Assembly (NCBI GenBank): GCA_001510275.1
Contig: LFEY01000029.1
Location: 1 to 48,274, forward strand
From: Thaumarchaeota archaeon casp-thauma3
GTDB taxonomy: Archaea > Thermoproteota > Nitrososphaeria > Nitrososphaerales > Nitrosopumilaceae
DNA: 48,274 nucleotides
Direction of reading: 5' to 3'
Below are positions 17,759 to 25,002 of the stretch, in pieces (the stretch's first letter is position 1; the number at the start of each line of letters is the position of its first letter). The translations under genes and the position numbers were made by a program. The notes beneath the pieces are model-generated. The model had not been told where the DNA came from and did not search any database. It saw only the letters and a program-made list of their open reading frames with translations.

Positions 17759-18195
17759 AAATATTCTTTTTTTGGGCGCTTCTTTTTACATTTGAATAAA
17801 ATTGCACCTACCCCCATTACTGGAATAGACAATGCCATAAATAAAATTGGTAAATACCTTACTGAATCTGTAATATAATCATCATTAATTTTATCTACCA
17901 TAGAATAACAAACAGACATCCCTGCTAACAAAATTATCCCTCCTACAATGATCATTCCACCAATTTGTTTTGAACCGTAATGTTTTGACATGATAAAGGC
18001 AACTGCAGCTAAAATTCCAGCTGGTCCAACACCAATGGAAATAAACATAAATATTTTTGGATCTGCCTCAAATGCTCTTAAAAATTCATCATCTTCAGGA
18101 ATATCAATCATAAAGTTATAAACGGAAATCATTTCTCCTGCAAACATTGCAAACAAACCAACACTAGTAATTGCAAGCCATTTCTCAATTGCCAT
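17755..18195 (-). CDS. Four-helix membrane protein of unknown function
   Basis: The 146-residue protein has about four hydrophobic segments, near residues 8-28, 48-70, 77-97 and 112-135, and a strongly basic cytoplasmic-looking tail (KCKKKRPKKEYF). An acidic loop (IPEDDEFLRAFEADP) lies between the first two helices. No transporter or enzyme motif is visible. It begins with ATG at 18195 and stands between the GNA1-like gene, which converges on it, and the GalT-like gene upstream on the same strand. Confidence 0.65.
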   Translation of the reverse strand: MAIEKWLAITSVGLFAMFAGEMISVYNFMIDIPEDDEFLRAFEADPKIFMFISIGVGPAGILAAVAFIMSKHYGSKQIGGMIIVGGIILLAGMSVCYSMVDKINDDYITDSVRYLPILFMALSIPVMGVGAILFKCKKKRPKKEYF

Positions 18196-18237
18196 AATCC
18201 TAACAAATTTTAATTGATAAATAAACCATTCAAAAAA

Positions 18238-19254
18238 TCAGACAATTCCAACTAGGTTGGCTAATTCTTTTCTGGACGCTGCTCCAAGTTTTTCTGCAGC
18301 TTGTTCAGGTTGGATATCATTTAAGAAAATTCCATATCCACGTTCTAATCCAGACCAAGGTTTGGTTATGGGGTAAATTTCTATATGCCAGTGAATTTGT
18401 TTACTGTTTTTCTTTTCAGGAGAAAGATGGAATGCAAAATTATATGAAACATTTTTGACAGTTTTTGAAAGGCCACCCAAAGTTGATCGTAGAATTAATG
18501 ACAAATCATTGATTTCTTTTTGGGATATTTTTGAGAAACTAGTAGTATGTTTTTTGGGAGAAATCCAAAATTCGTATGGATATGAAGGAGCCCAAGGACA
18601 AAATGCAATAAATCCTTCTGTTTGAAGAACTTGCCTTGGACCAGCAATTTCTTCATTTACAATTTGGCACATAGGACAAACACCTTTTTCGTTTAAAATT
18701 TTGTGAGAGGCTTCTGCTTCTTCTTCAATTGTTGGTGGAATTGTGGAAAATGTTAGAACATGAAGATGAGGGTGTGGATTCTTATTTCCAGCTAATTCAC
18801 CGTGGTCACCATAAATTGAAACATAAGTTACACCTTTTTGTGTATAAAGCCATCTTAGTCTATCTTGAACTACAACTAGAACATTTGACCATTGTTCAGG
18901 GTCAATTGTTGCAAATGTGTCTTTTTTATTTGGTGATGCAACTACAATGTAATGATAACCATATGAAGGCTCACTATAGTAAGGTCTTTCACTGTAAGAA
19001 TTTTCAGCATCTATTGAAACAATTGGATTCTTACTTTCAAAAACTCTAATTGACCACCCCTTTACATATTCATCTTCATTGTCTTGAAGACGTTGCAACA
19101 TTCCATCTTTTGCAACAAGAGACAAAAGAGAAGGATTTGTCATGGATTCATTTCCAGGGGCATAAGGAAATTTATCAGGATCTACAACTTTATCATCTTT
19201 TTTTGAAACAATCATGATGCGCTCAGAAACATAACCCTTGCGCATATCCCCCAT
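18238..19254 (-). CDS. GalT-like HIT-superfamily nucleotidylyltransferase/phosphorylase
   Basis: This 338-residue protein resembles galactose-1-phosphate uridylyltransferase. It starts MGDMRKGYVSERIMIVS, carries a zinc-type CPMC near residue 194, and has two HIT repeats ending in QIHWHIEIYPI. The nucleophile motif reads NPHPHLH where classical GalT has HPHGQ, so the residue two after the nucleophilic His is His, not Gln. It may transfer a UMP group as GalT does or act as an ADP/UDP-sugar phosphorylase. The ATG at 19254 matches the family N-terminus; the frame continues upstream to a TTG at 19302. Confidence 0.8.
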   Translation of the reverse strand: MGDMRKGYVSERIMIVSKKDDKVVDPDKFPYAPGNESMTNPSLLSLVAKDGMLQRLQDNEDEYVKGWSIRVFESKNPIVSIDAENSYSERPYYSEPSYGYHYIVVASPNKKDTFATIDPEQWSNVLVVVQDRLRWLYTQKGVTYVSIYGDHGELAGNKNPHPHLHVLTFSTIPPTIEEEAEASHKILNEKGVCPMCQIVNEEIAGPRQVLQTEGFIAFCPWAPSYPYEFWISPKKHTTSFSKISQKEINDLSLILRSTLGGLSKTVKNVSYNFAFHLSPEKKNSKQIHWHIEIYPITKPWSGLERGYGIFLNDIQPEQAAEKLGAASRKELANLVGIV

Positions 19255-19363
19255 AATTATTATTGGAAGTAAATGGATGTTAAAATGTTTACTAAGATCC
19301 AATTAAAGTCAAAATTAAAAAAATTGCAACAGAATTTTCACGAGATTAGGATAACCATATCTT

Positions 19364-19391
19364 GATCAAAAAATGATGTTTTATTTTGATC
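19364..19391. promoter_or_regulatory. Inverted repeat in the divergent GalT-like/apgM intergenic region
   Basis: GATCAAAA (19364-19371) and TTTTGATC (19384-19391) form a perfect 8-bp inverted repeat around a 12-nt AT-rich spacer. It sits in the 196-nt gap between two divergently transcribed genes, upstream of the likely apgM TATA (TTTAAA near 19411). It could be a dimeric regulator site. AT-rich composition makes short inverted repeats common, so support is moderate. Confidence 0.3.
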
Positions 19392-19450
19392 GGACATTTT
19401 GATGTAAGCTTTAAAGGAAAGCATCAGACTTTCAATGAACAGGGAGTATT

Positions 19451-20737
19451 GTGGATAATTCTAATGTTCATATGATTTACGTTCTTTTAGATGGAGTCGG
19501 AGATCTTCCACATCCAGACTTGAATGGAAAAACACCATTAGAGGCTGCAAATACACCAACTTTAGACAAAATTGCTAGTAATGGAGTAATAGGAGAGGTA
19601 ATTTCTGTTGGGAAAGGAATAGCTCCTGAATCAGACATTGCTGTTTTCAACATGTTAGGATACAAATTCAGTCATACAGATTATGCAGGTCGAGGAGTGA
19701 TTGAAGCTATAGGAATTGGAATCGACTTTAAGGATGGAGATTTAGCACTAAGAGGAAATTATTCTACATTAGATGAGGAAGGAGTAATCATAGACAGAAG
19801 AGCTGGAAGACACATTGAAAGAGAAGACGCAGAGGGAGTGGCAAAAGAAATTGAAGAAAAGATCAAATTTTCACATCCTGATACATCAGTTGTTGTTTCT
19901 CCAACAATTGGACATAGAGTAACAGTTAGAATTAGAGTAAACTCTAGAAAGTTATCTTCAAAAATTACCAATACAGACCCAGCATACAGCAATATTGGAG
20001 GTATGGGAGTGGCAAAAGCTGTCGGAGATTTCTTAAAAATTGAAAAATGTTTACCTTTAGAAGAAAATGAAGATTCTAAATTCACTGCAAATCTAGTAAA
20101 TGAGTTCTCAGAACAAGCAATCAATATTTTAAAAGAGAGTAAAATTAACAAAAAACGACAAGAACAAAACAAAAAACAACTCAGTTGTATTTTACTTAGA
20201 GATGCAGGTAACAAATATCCAAATGTGACTCCGATTAACGAAAAACATACTATGAAATTTTCATGTATAGTGGATATGCCAGTTGAGCTTGGAATTTCAG
20301 AAGTTCTCAAAATGAAAGTATTTGAAGCTGGTGGATTAACAGACTATGAAGAAAAAGCAAGAGCAGCTGCAAAGGCAATGGATACTCAAAATGCAATATA
20401 TGTTCATCTCAAAGGACCAGACGAGTTTGGTCATGATGGAGATGCAATTGGTAAGATGAAAAACATAGAAGAAATCGACCAGAGATTCTTTAAAACCCTT
20501 GTTGAAAACATTGACTCAAGTAAAGTTGCAATTATTATTTCAGCTGATCATTCAACGCCATGCATTTACAAAGGACATAGTGATGATCCTGTTCCAATTT
20601 TAGTTTCAGGGGATTTCATTAAAAATGATGGAACAACAAGAATGACTGAAAAACAAGCTAAAAAAGGAAGTATTGGTTTGCTTCAAGGTGCAGAAGTAGT
20701 TTCAAAAGCTCTTGAATTAATTAAAGCTCAAACATAG
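19451..20737 (+). CDS. apgM: 2,3-bisphosphoglycerate-independent phosphoglycerate mutase, archaeal type
   Basis: The 428-residue protein belongs to the alkaline phosphatase superfamily and interconverts 3- and 2-phosphoglycerate. It has YVLLDGVGDLPHP with the first metal Asp, SDIAVFNMLGY with the nucleophilic Ser, YAGRG, HLKGPDEFGHDGD and the late metal motif ADHSTPC. These fit archaeal aPGAM over bacterial GpmI. The start is GTG, preceded by a GGGAG Shine-Dalgarno-like stretch about 5 nt upstream. Its role would be gluconeogenic in an autotroph. Confidence 0.93.
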   Translation: MDNSNVHMIYVLLDGVGDLPHPDLNGKTPLEAANTPTLDKIASNGVIGEVISVGKGIAPESDIAVFNMLGYKFSHTDYAGRGVIEAIGIGIDFKDGDLALRGNYSTLDEEGVIIDRRAGRHIEREDAEGVAKEIEEKIKFSHPDTSVVVSPTIGHRVTVRIRVNSRKLSSKITNTDPAYSNIGGMGVAKAVGDFLKIEKCLPLEENEDSKFTANLVNEFSEQAINILKESKINKKRQEQNKKQLSCILLRDAGNKYPNVTPINEKHTMKFSCIVDMPVELGISEVLKMKVFEAGGLTDYEEKARAAAKAMDTQNAIYVHLKGPDEFGHDGDAIGKMKNIEEIDQRFFKTLVENIDSSKVAIIISADHSTPCIYKGHSDDPVPILVSGDFIKNDGTTRMTEKQAKKGSIGLLQGAEVVSKALELIKAQT

Positions 20738-21281
20738 TCAAGTTGTTTGCTTGTTGCATTTCAACTGTGTTGTTTCTAATTCTATCTACATCCATTGAAT
20801 GATACATGGAAGGAGAAGTTCCTAGTTTTTCCAAAACTCTACTTAACATTCCAAGCCCAATAGAGAGTTCATCTTTTTGAGCATGAGCAAATGCAACTGC
20901 TAATAGAATAATTCCTTGAACAAGCTCTTTTTCTCGTCCAAAACATTGTTTCCAAACACCTTCAAATGACTCATGACTTTCCCAAAATCTTTCATTGTTA
21001 AAGTAGAAAATTCCATCTTTGATACCCTGTTCTTTATCGATCACTTCTTCTACGACATGCCGGATATTATCGATAGGACCAATTGGAGATAATTTTTCAA
21101 TAAGCAAATCAAGGTCGTCTTTTTCAACAGCTACATCAAATTCTACAAATTTTCTGGCAATTCTGGCAACTCTTACTGAGACATTCATATCAGATGCGAG
21201 ATCTCTGGCTTTGTAAACTATCTCACGAGAATGTTCAGGTTTATAGTCTTTATTTTTAAAATGAAGCATATATCGTTCCAT
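20721..21281 (-). CDS. DUF309-domain protein
   Basis: The 186-residue product has a C-terminal DUF309 helical domain recognised by FYFNNERFWESHESFEGVW, the HExxExxW signature, then a helical GIILLAVAFAHAQK segment. The first about 90 residues form an additional alpha/beta domain. The biochemical function of DUF309 is not established, and the conserved His/Glu face hints at metal or ligand binding. The gene converges with apgM, overlapping it by 17 nt, and diverges from the S24e gene. Confidence 0.8.
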   Translation of the reverse strand: MERYMLHFKNKDYKPEHSREIVYKARDLASDMNVSVRVARIARKFVEFDVAVEKDDLDLLIEKLSPIGPIDNIRHVVEEVIDKEQGIKDGIFYFNNERFWESHESFEGVWKQCFGREKELVQGIILLAVAFAHAQKDELSIGLGMLSRVLEKLGTSPSMYHSMDVDRIRNNTVEMQQANNLTMFEL

Positions 21282-21330
21282 GGCATTAATTTGTAAGAAT
21301 TTCTTAAATTTCTTTTCTAATTACAATCAA

Positions 21331-21340
21331 GGTTTATATG
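21331..21340 (+). promoter_or_regulatory. TATA box of the S24e-S27ae operon
   Basis: GGTTTATATG lies about 29 nt before the ATG at 21365, the normal archaeal TATA-to-start spacing. It argues for a leaderless mRNA beginning at MSIIETITD. It also argues against the upstream in-frame start at 21338, which would lie next to the TATA box. Confidence 0.6.
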
Positions 21341-21364
21341 AAATATCTAAAGGATTTTGGATAC

Positions 21365-21820
21365 ATGTCTATTATTGAGACTATCACAGACGTTGATAAC
21401 ACCTTCTTATCTAGAAGAGAGCTAACGTGTAATTTTGCAGGATTGGGAGGTAAACTCAAAAAAATGGAAGCAGTAGATATGGTTACTAAAGAATTCAAAC
21501 TAGACGGTAAAATTGTAATTCCAATGGGATTGAAAACGCATGTAGGAAAACCAATGATTACAGGAACTTTCTATGTTTATGATGATGAAGGGTTAGCAAA
21601 AAAACAGGTTAACCCAACAATTTTCGCAAGACTAGAAAAAATGAAAACAAAACTAGTTGAAGCAGAAGCAGCAAAAGAAGCTCCTGCAGAAGATGTAGTA
21701 AAAGAAGCTCCTGCAGAAGATGTAGTAAAAGAAGCTCCTGCAGAAGATGTAGTAAAAGAAGCAGAAGTAAAAGCAGATGAATCAACTGAAGAACCAAAAG
21801 AAGAGGAGAAATCCGAATAA
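21365..21820 (+). CDS. rps24e: 30S ribosomal protein S24e with acidic repeat tail
   Basis: Residues 1 to about 98 are S24e ([43 protein letters not shown]), a small-subunit protein shared by archaea and eukaryotes. Beyond the usual end lies a tail of about 50 residues rich in Glu, Ala and Lys. It includes three exact copies of EAPAEDVVK and ends in [10 protein letters not shown]. The tail is probably disordered. The stop codon overlaps the S27ae start by one base (TAATG), so the two are translationally coupled. Confidence 0.92.
   Translation: MSIIETITDVDNTFLSRRELTCNFAGLGGKLKKMEAVDMVTKEFKLDGKIVIPMGLKTHVGKPMITGTFYVYDDEGLAKKQVNPTIFARLEKMKTKLVEAEAAKEAPAEDVVKEAPAEDVVKEAPAEDVVKEAEVKADESTEEPKEEEKSE
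21677..21757 (+). repeat. Three tandem 27-bp repeats in the S24e tail
   Basis: Three identical 27-bp units (21677-21703, 21704-21730, 21731-21757) encode the nonapeptide EAPAEDVVK. The copies are identical at the DNA level, so the expansion is recent or is kept uniform by slippage or recombination. The unit keeps the reading frame. Confidence 0.92.
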
Positions 21821-22005
21821 TGCCTGTAGAAAAAAAAGGTAAAAAAGGATCCAGTCCAAATGTATACAAATATTTCAAAATAGATGGAGATAAAATATCA
21901 AGAATTAGAAGAATTTGTTCAAGATGTGGTAAAGGTGTATTTATGTCAGAACATAAAGACAGACACGCGTGTGGAAAGTGTGGACTAACAGAGTTTAATC
22001 AATAA
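21820..22005 (+). CDS. rps27ae: 30S ribosomal protein S27ae
   Basis: This 61-residue zinc-ribbon ribosomal protein begins [12 protein letters not shown] and has [23 protein letters not shown], the four-cysteine signature of archaeal S27ae, without the ubiquitin fusion found in eukaryotes. It overlaps the S24e stop by one base. A perfect AT-only palindrome (TTTAAATTAATTTAAA, 22011-22026) follows its stop and could mark the transcript end. Confidence 0.93.
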   Translation: MPVEKKGKKGSSPNVYKYFKIDGDKISRIRRICSRCGKGVFMSEHKDRHACGKCGLTEFNQ

Positions 22006-22076
22006 AAAAATTTAAATTAATTTAAAATAAATTATGAAAAACATGTTTATCATTTTCAAATAGAATATGATCTAAT

Positions 22077-22784
22077 TTAATACAATTTTTTTTTGTGAAT
22101 TTTAGAACTTTTTTCTTCTAATTGTTCAATTTTTGAAATAAAAGCAGGAGCTAGTTTAATTTTAGAAAGAGATTCTACAGATAATTTTACAGTGTTTGTA
22201 TCCAAGGAGATATTAGATTTAGGTAGATCTCTATCAGCCCAAAATTTTATGACCTTGTCTTCTAGTTTAAAATCACGAAAACCAGCAGGAAATTTTTTTG
22301 TTATATGATTCAACAAAGTACGATCTTTGAAGACAGCTCTAGGTTCAAACAACCTAGTTTCATCACTGTAAACATTTTCGAATAAATTTCCAGAAATTTC
22401 ATCTGAAAGTAACTCCATCTTTGAGATTTTTCTTATCAACTCCAGAAAGTGTAAAAACTCGTGCGCCAATATTGCATGAATTGTTCCTTTTAGCCCATAA
22501 GCAATTAGTGGTGCAGAAATTTGGATTACAACCTGAAATTTTTCATCAAACATCACAGGTATTGTTCTTGCAAACAAGATTCCATACTCATAAGAATTTG
22601 GGTTAGGAGAGGAAATTACAAGGGATGGTTCTACATAAGCAGTAGGGAATTTAATTCCTGAGGCTTTTTCAATTCTATTTATTCCTGCAACAGCGATAGG
22701 AAAACGATCTACTGTAAGATCATACACATCATCAGGGATTATTCCTTTGGTATGTGCATCTCTCAAACGTACTAACGGATCCAA
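22077..22784 (-). CDS. Putative zinc metalloprotease-like protein (HExxH)
   Basis: The 235-residue protein contains HAILAHEFLHFLELI near residue 107, an HExxH motif followed by a helical stretch as in zinc metallopeptidases. A downstream acidic region (LLSDEISGNLFENVYSDE) could supply the third ligand. No membrane segment or signal peptide is seen. The start is decided by a strong Shine-Dalgarno run GAGGAGGA about 3 nt upstream of a TTG codon, since no nearby ATG exists. Substrate and true activity are unknown. The rest of the sequence matches no family I recognise. Confidence 0.6.
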   Translation of the reverse strand: MDPLVRLRDAHTKGIIPDDVYDLTVDRFPIAVAGINRIEKASGIKFPTAYVEPSLVISSPNPNSYEYGILFARTIPVMFDEKFQVVIQISAPLIAYGLKGTIHAILAHEFLHFLELIRKISKMELLSDEISGNLFENVYSDETRLFEPRAVFKDRTLLNHITKKFPAGFRDFKLEDKVIKFWADRDLPKSNISLDTNTVKLSVESLSKIKLAPAFISKIEQLEEKSSKIHKKKLY

Positions 22785-22826
22785 TGTTCCTCCTCGATAA
22801 TTATGAATGTAAAAAGGTTAGTTTAG

Positions 22827-22925
22827 TCAGGATCTAGGTTTTCCAGATTTTGCTTTCTTTTTTTTACGTGTTTCCGCCCTTTGATCAGCATGTCTTTTGT
22901 GTTTACCTTTTTTTCTTATTGGCAT
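22827..22925 (-). CDS. Very basic 32-aa protein
   Basis: A short frame encodes MPIRKKGKHKRHADQRAETR followed by a KKKK run and ending in SGKPRS. Almost half of the residues are Lys, Arg or His, which suggests RNA or ribosome binding. It lies just upstream of, and in the same direction as, the HExxH gene. Its short length lowers confidence, but the composition is very unlike antisense or random frames here. Confidence 0.5.
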   Translation of the reverse strand: MPIRKKGKHKRHADQRAETRKKKKAKSGKPRS

Positions 22926-23119
22926 ATTGTTTTAGAATTTTAGCGTTAGTTAATTGTTATCATTATAACGTATTTTTCCAACATGTTTTTTGGGCGTTGA
23001 TATTTTCCTGAAAGATTTGAGTTAAATGATGATTATTCATGCTCAGAATCACAGCCATCATATCATTGCGAGGGTAAACGAATAGTTCAATAAGATCTGC
23101 AAAATCTTAGTAAATAGAT

Positions 23120-23269
23120 ATGAAGTACATGTGCAGAACCTGCAAAAAAAAATGTGATGATATTCCAGAACATATGATGAAAGAACACAACTTTTCAAAA
23201 ACAATTGTGGAATCCCAACTCAAAGCAAACCCAAATTCTTATAAGAATTCCTTTGAAGTATTAGATTAA
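23120..23269 (+). CDS. Small C2H2-like zinc-finger protein (49 aa)
   Basis: The 49-residue product begins MKYMCRTCKKKCDDIPEHMM and continues KEHNF. Cys5, Cys8, His18 and His23 follow the classical C-x2-C-x9-H-x4-H spacing of a C2H2 zinc finger. The remaining tail is polar with no further motif. Only one finger is present, so DNA recognition by itself would be weak; it may instead bind protein or RNA. It is one of several tiny zinc-binding genes in this interval. Confidence 0.5.
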   Translation: MKYMCRTCKKKCDDIPEHMMKEHNFSKTIVESQLKANPNSYKNSFEVLD

Positions 23270-23294
23270 TAACGCTAAAGGATACAAAAATTTA

Positions 23295-23405
23295 TTATCC
23301 ATATAATTGAAATTTTCTTTTACAATTGCCACAAAATCTTTGTTTAGTTTTCTTGCTTTCAGTACCTAAAATTGATCCACATCTATCACATTTTTCTTTA
23401 ATCAT
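23295..23405 (-). CDS. Small zinc-ribbon protein (36 aa)
   Basis: The 36-residue product starts MIKEKCDRCGSI and continues with FCGNCKRKF, giving two CxxC knuckles 15 residues apart (CDRC and CGNC), a minimal zinc ribbon. It has an ATG start and an AT-rich promoter-like stretch upstream on the minus strand. The four-cysteine layout supports a real gene. Function is unknown. Confidence 0.48.
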   Translation of the reverse strand: MIKEKCDRCGSILGTESKKTKQRFCGNCKRKFQLYG

Positions 23406-23610
23406 TATGTTTAATTTCTAAATAATATGTTGTTTCACCTCTTATGAATGTGATACATATTTTTCAATCACTTTGTGACTAGAATGAAAATTCTTGATGA
23501 TAAAATTAGATTTAGGTTTCAAGTGCAAAATTTGTAAAAGCAATTTCAGAAGTTTGTGTTTTGTACAATAGAAGTAAAGAGATAATATACAATGGGGTAT
23601 AACCTAGTAT

Positions 23611-23796
23611 ATGGTACTTGTATTGATAGGAATTGTAATAGGAATTCTAATAGTAGTAATTTTAATTATCAAGGTAACTAGAACACCTGCCCATGATGTT
23701 GTAGGTATTGATATGCATTGTAGAAAGTGTGGGATAAAAACAAATGGATTAGCATGTCCAAAATGTGAAGCAAACACCAAGTCATTTGGTGTTTAA
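23611..23796 (+). CDS. Membrane-anchored zinc-ribbon protein (61 aa)
   Basis: The protein opens with a single hydrophobic helix (residues 2-22, almost all Ile, Val, Leu and Gly) and ends with CRKCGIKTNGLACPKCE, a compact CxxC-x9-CxxC ribbon facing one side of the membrane. A TATA-like GATAATATAC (23581-23590) lies 25 nt before the ATG, so a leaderless transcript is likely. It may tether a nucleic acid or protein partner to the membrane. No family is recognised. Confidence 0.6.
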   Translation: MVLVLIGIVIGILIVVILIIKVTRTPAHDVVGIDMHCRKCGIKTNGLACPKCEANTKSFGV

Positions 23797-23830
23797 TTTT
23801 AGTTTCAGGTACTTGTTGTTTATTTAATTA

Positions 23831-24976
23831 TCATTGTACTTCAACATCAAGAAAATCAAATTCCTGACACATGCATGATGTGTTAAGAATCTTAGAGATT
23901 CCAGGTGAGACATCATCACTATTTACAAATCGCTTTACGGGCAACCCTCCTTCAGCTTTGATAAATAATGTAAAGGCATTCTTAGAATTTTTTTTGTATT
24001 TTACAGAGAAAGCTTTCTTCTCAGAGCGTTTTCCAGATTTATCATAAACCACAATAGGATGTTTTTGAAGATCTTTTAATTTTTTTAGATTTTTTGAATC
24101 AATTTCATCTTCTGTAGAAATTTTTACTTCTATTGATGAATTAAATTTAAGAGGTTTTTTTGGAGATTCTAAAATAAATTTGAGGTTAGTAATTTTGAGA
24201 AAATCAAATGTTTTAGAAGTTAATTTCAAATTTCTTTTAGAGGGATTTTGAATTTTAACAAAAAATGGCCTTCCAGTACCTAAAACCAGACTAGATTTAT
24301 CTTCACCACCAATCCATGTAAATTTAGCAGTAGTACCACCAAATTTTTCAAAAAGAAATTGAGAAATTATTCCTTCAATACTATCAAATTCAGAAATTCC
24401 ATGAAAATTACAAATTCTACATCCTTTTCCAAAACAATTTGCGCAAGACTTTTGTTTTTGAGAAATTCCCCTTGAAGTTTTGATATATCTTCCAGAAAGA
24501 GATATTGATTTTGAACGTAGTTGACAAGATTCATCTTTCAAGTTTACTGTAAAAGTTACATCTGGATCTAAAAAATCAACAATCTTTTTTGTTTTTCTGG
24601 AAAATAATTTTCTTAATTCTTTTGATACATCAGTCTTTACGCTATCAATTCCTTTTAGTTTGTATTTTGAACGAATGTAATCATCTCTATCAATAATAGA
24701 TGGTTTTACCATGGCTCCTACACTAAATGATGAAAAAGAATAATTCGATGCAACATCAAGCATTAATCTCAAAAAATGATTTAGATTATCAAACAGGTTT
24801 TTACAGATATAGCACTTTTGAGTAGAGTCTGAATTTTTTTTAAGTTTTTTGCCAAGAAGTTTGTTTGATGAAAAATGTAATTGTTTTGAAAATAATCTAC
24901 CTAAGCAATTGTCACACAATTCATGTTTTTTTAAGATTTGATTTGCGAGAAGCACAGATTTTTGATAATCAGACAT
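23831..24976 (-). CDS. pus10: tRNA pseudouridine synthase Pus10 (divergent active-site motif)
   Basis: The 381-residue protein has the N-terminal Pus10 zinc/THUMP features (CDNCLGRLF near residue 19, CYICKNLF near 54) and the catalytic-domain blocks SLSGRYIKTSRGISQKQ, CANCFGKGCRIC and LGTGRPFFVKI. Archaeal Pus10 makes pseudouridine 54/55 in the T-loop. The usual GREDxDVRmLG active-site motif reads GGEDKSSLVLG here: the Glu-Asp pair remains but the Arg before it and the later Asp-Val-Arg are lost. The gene lies downstream of srp54 on the same strand. Confidence 0.85.
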   Translation of the reverse strand: MSDYQKSVLLANQILKKHELCDNCLGRLFSKQLHFSSNKLLGKKLKKNSDSTQKCYICKNLFDNLNHFLRLMLDVASNYSFSSFSVGAMVKPSIIDRDDYIRSKYKLKGIDSVKTDVSKELRKLFSRKTKKIVDFLDPDVTFTVNLKDESCQLRSKSISLSGRYIKTSRGISQKQKSCANCFGKGCRICNFHGISEFDSIEGIISQFLFEKFGGTTAKFTWIGGEDKSSLVLGTGRPFFVKIQNPSKRNLKLTSKTFDFLKITNLKFILESPKKPLKFNSSIEVKISTEDEIDSKNLKKLKDLQKHPIVVYDKSGKRSEKKAFSVKYKKNSKNAFTLFIKAEGGLPVKRFVNSDDVSPGISKILNTSCMCQEFDFLDVEVQ

Positions 24977-25002
24977 GTTAGAAGAGAGTTCAGCGCGTAA
25001 GA

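Noticed and set aside
22011-22026. AT-only palindrome TTTAAATTAATTTAAA as a protein-binding site
   Set aside because: Such palindromes arise easily in AT-rich spacer DNA; it is at most a transcript-end signal after S27ae.
23020-23110. Second box C/D-like candidate around ATGATGA near 23030
   Set aside because: A CTGA box at suitable spacing and a terminal stem are missing on both strands, unlike the convincing RNA at 27060-27122.
23497-23571. 24-codon frame with one CxxC motif
   Set aside because: It has only half of a zinc-binding pattern and no clear promoter, so it may be a decayed gene; it is mentioned under the zinc-finger cluster and not listed as a gene.
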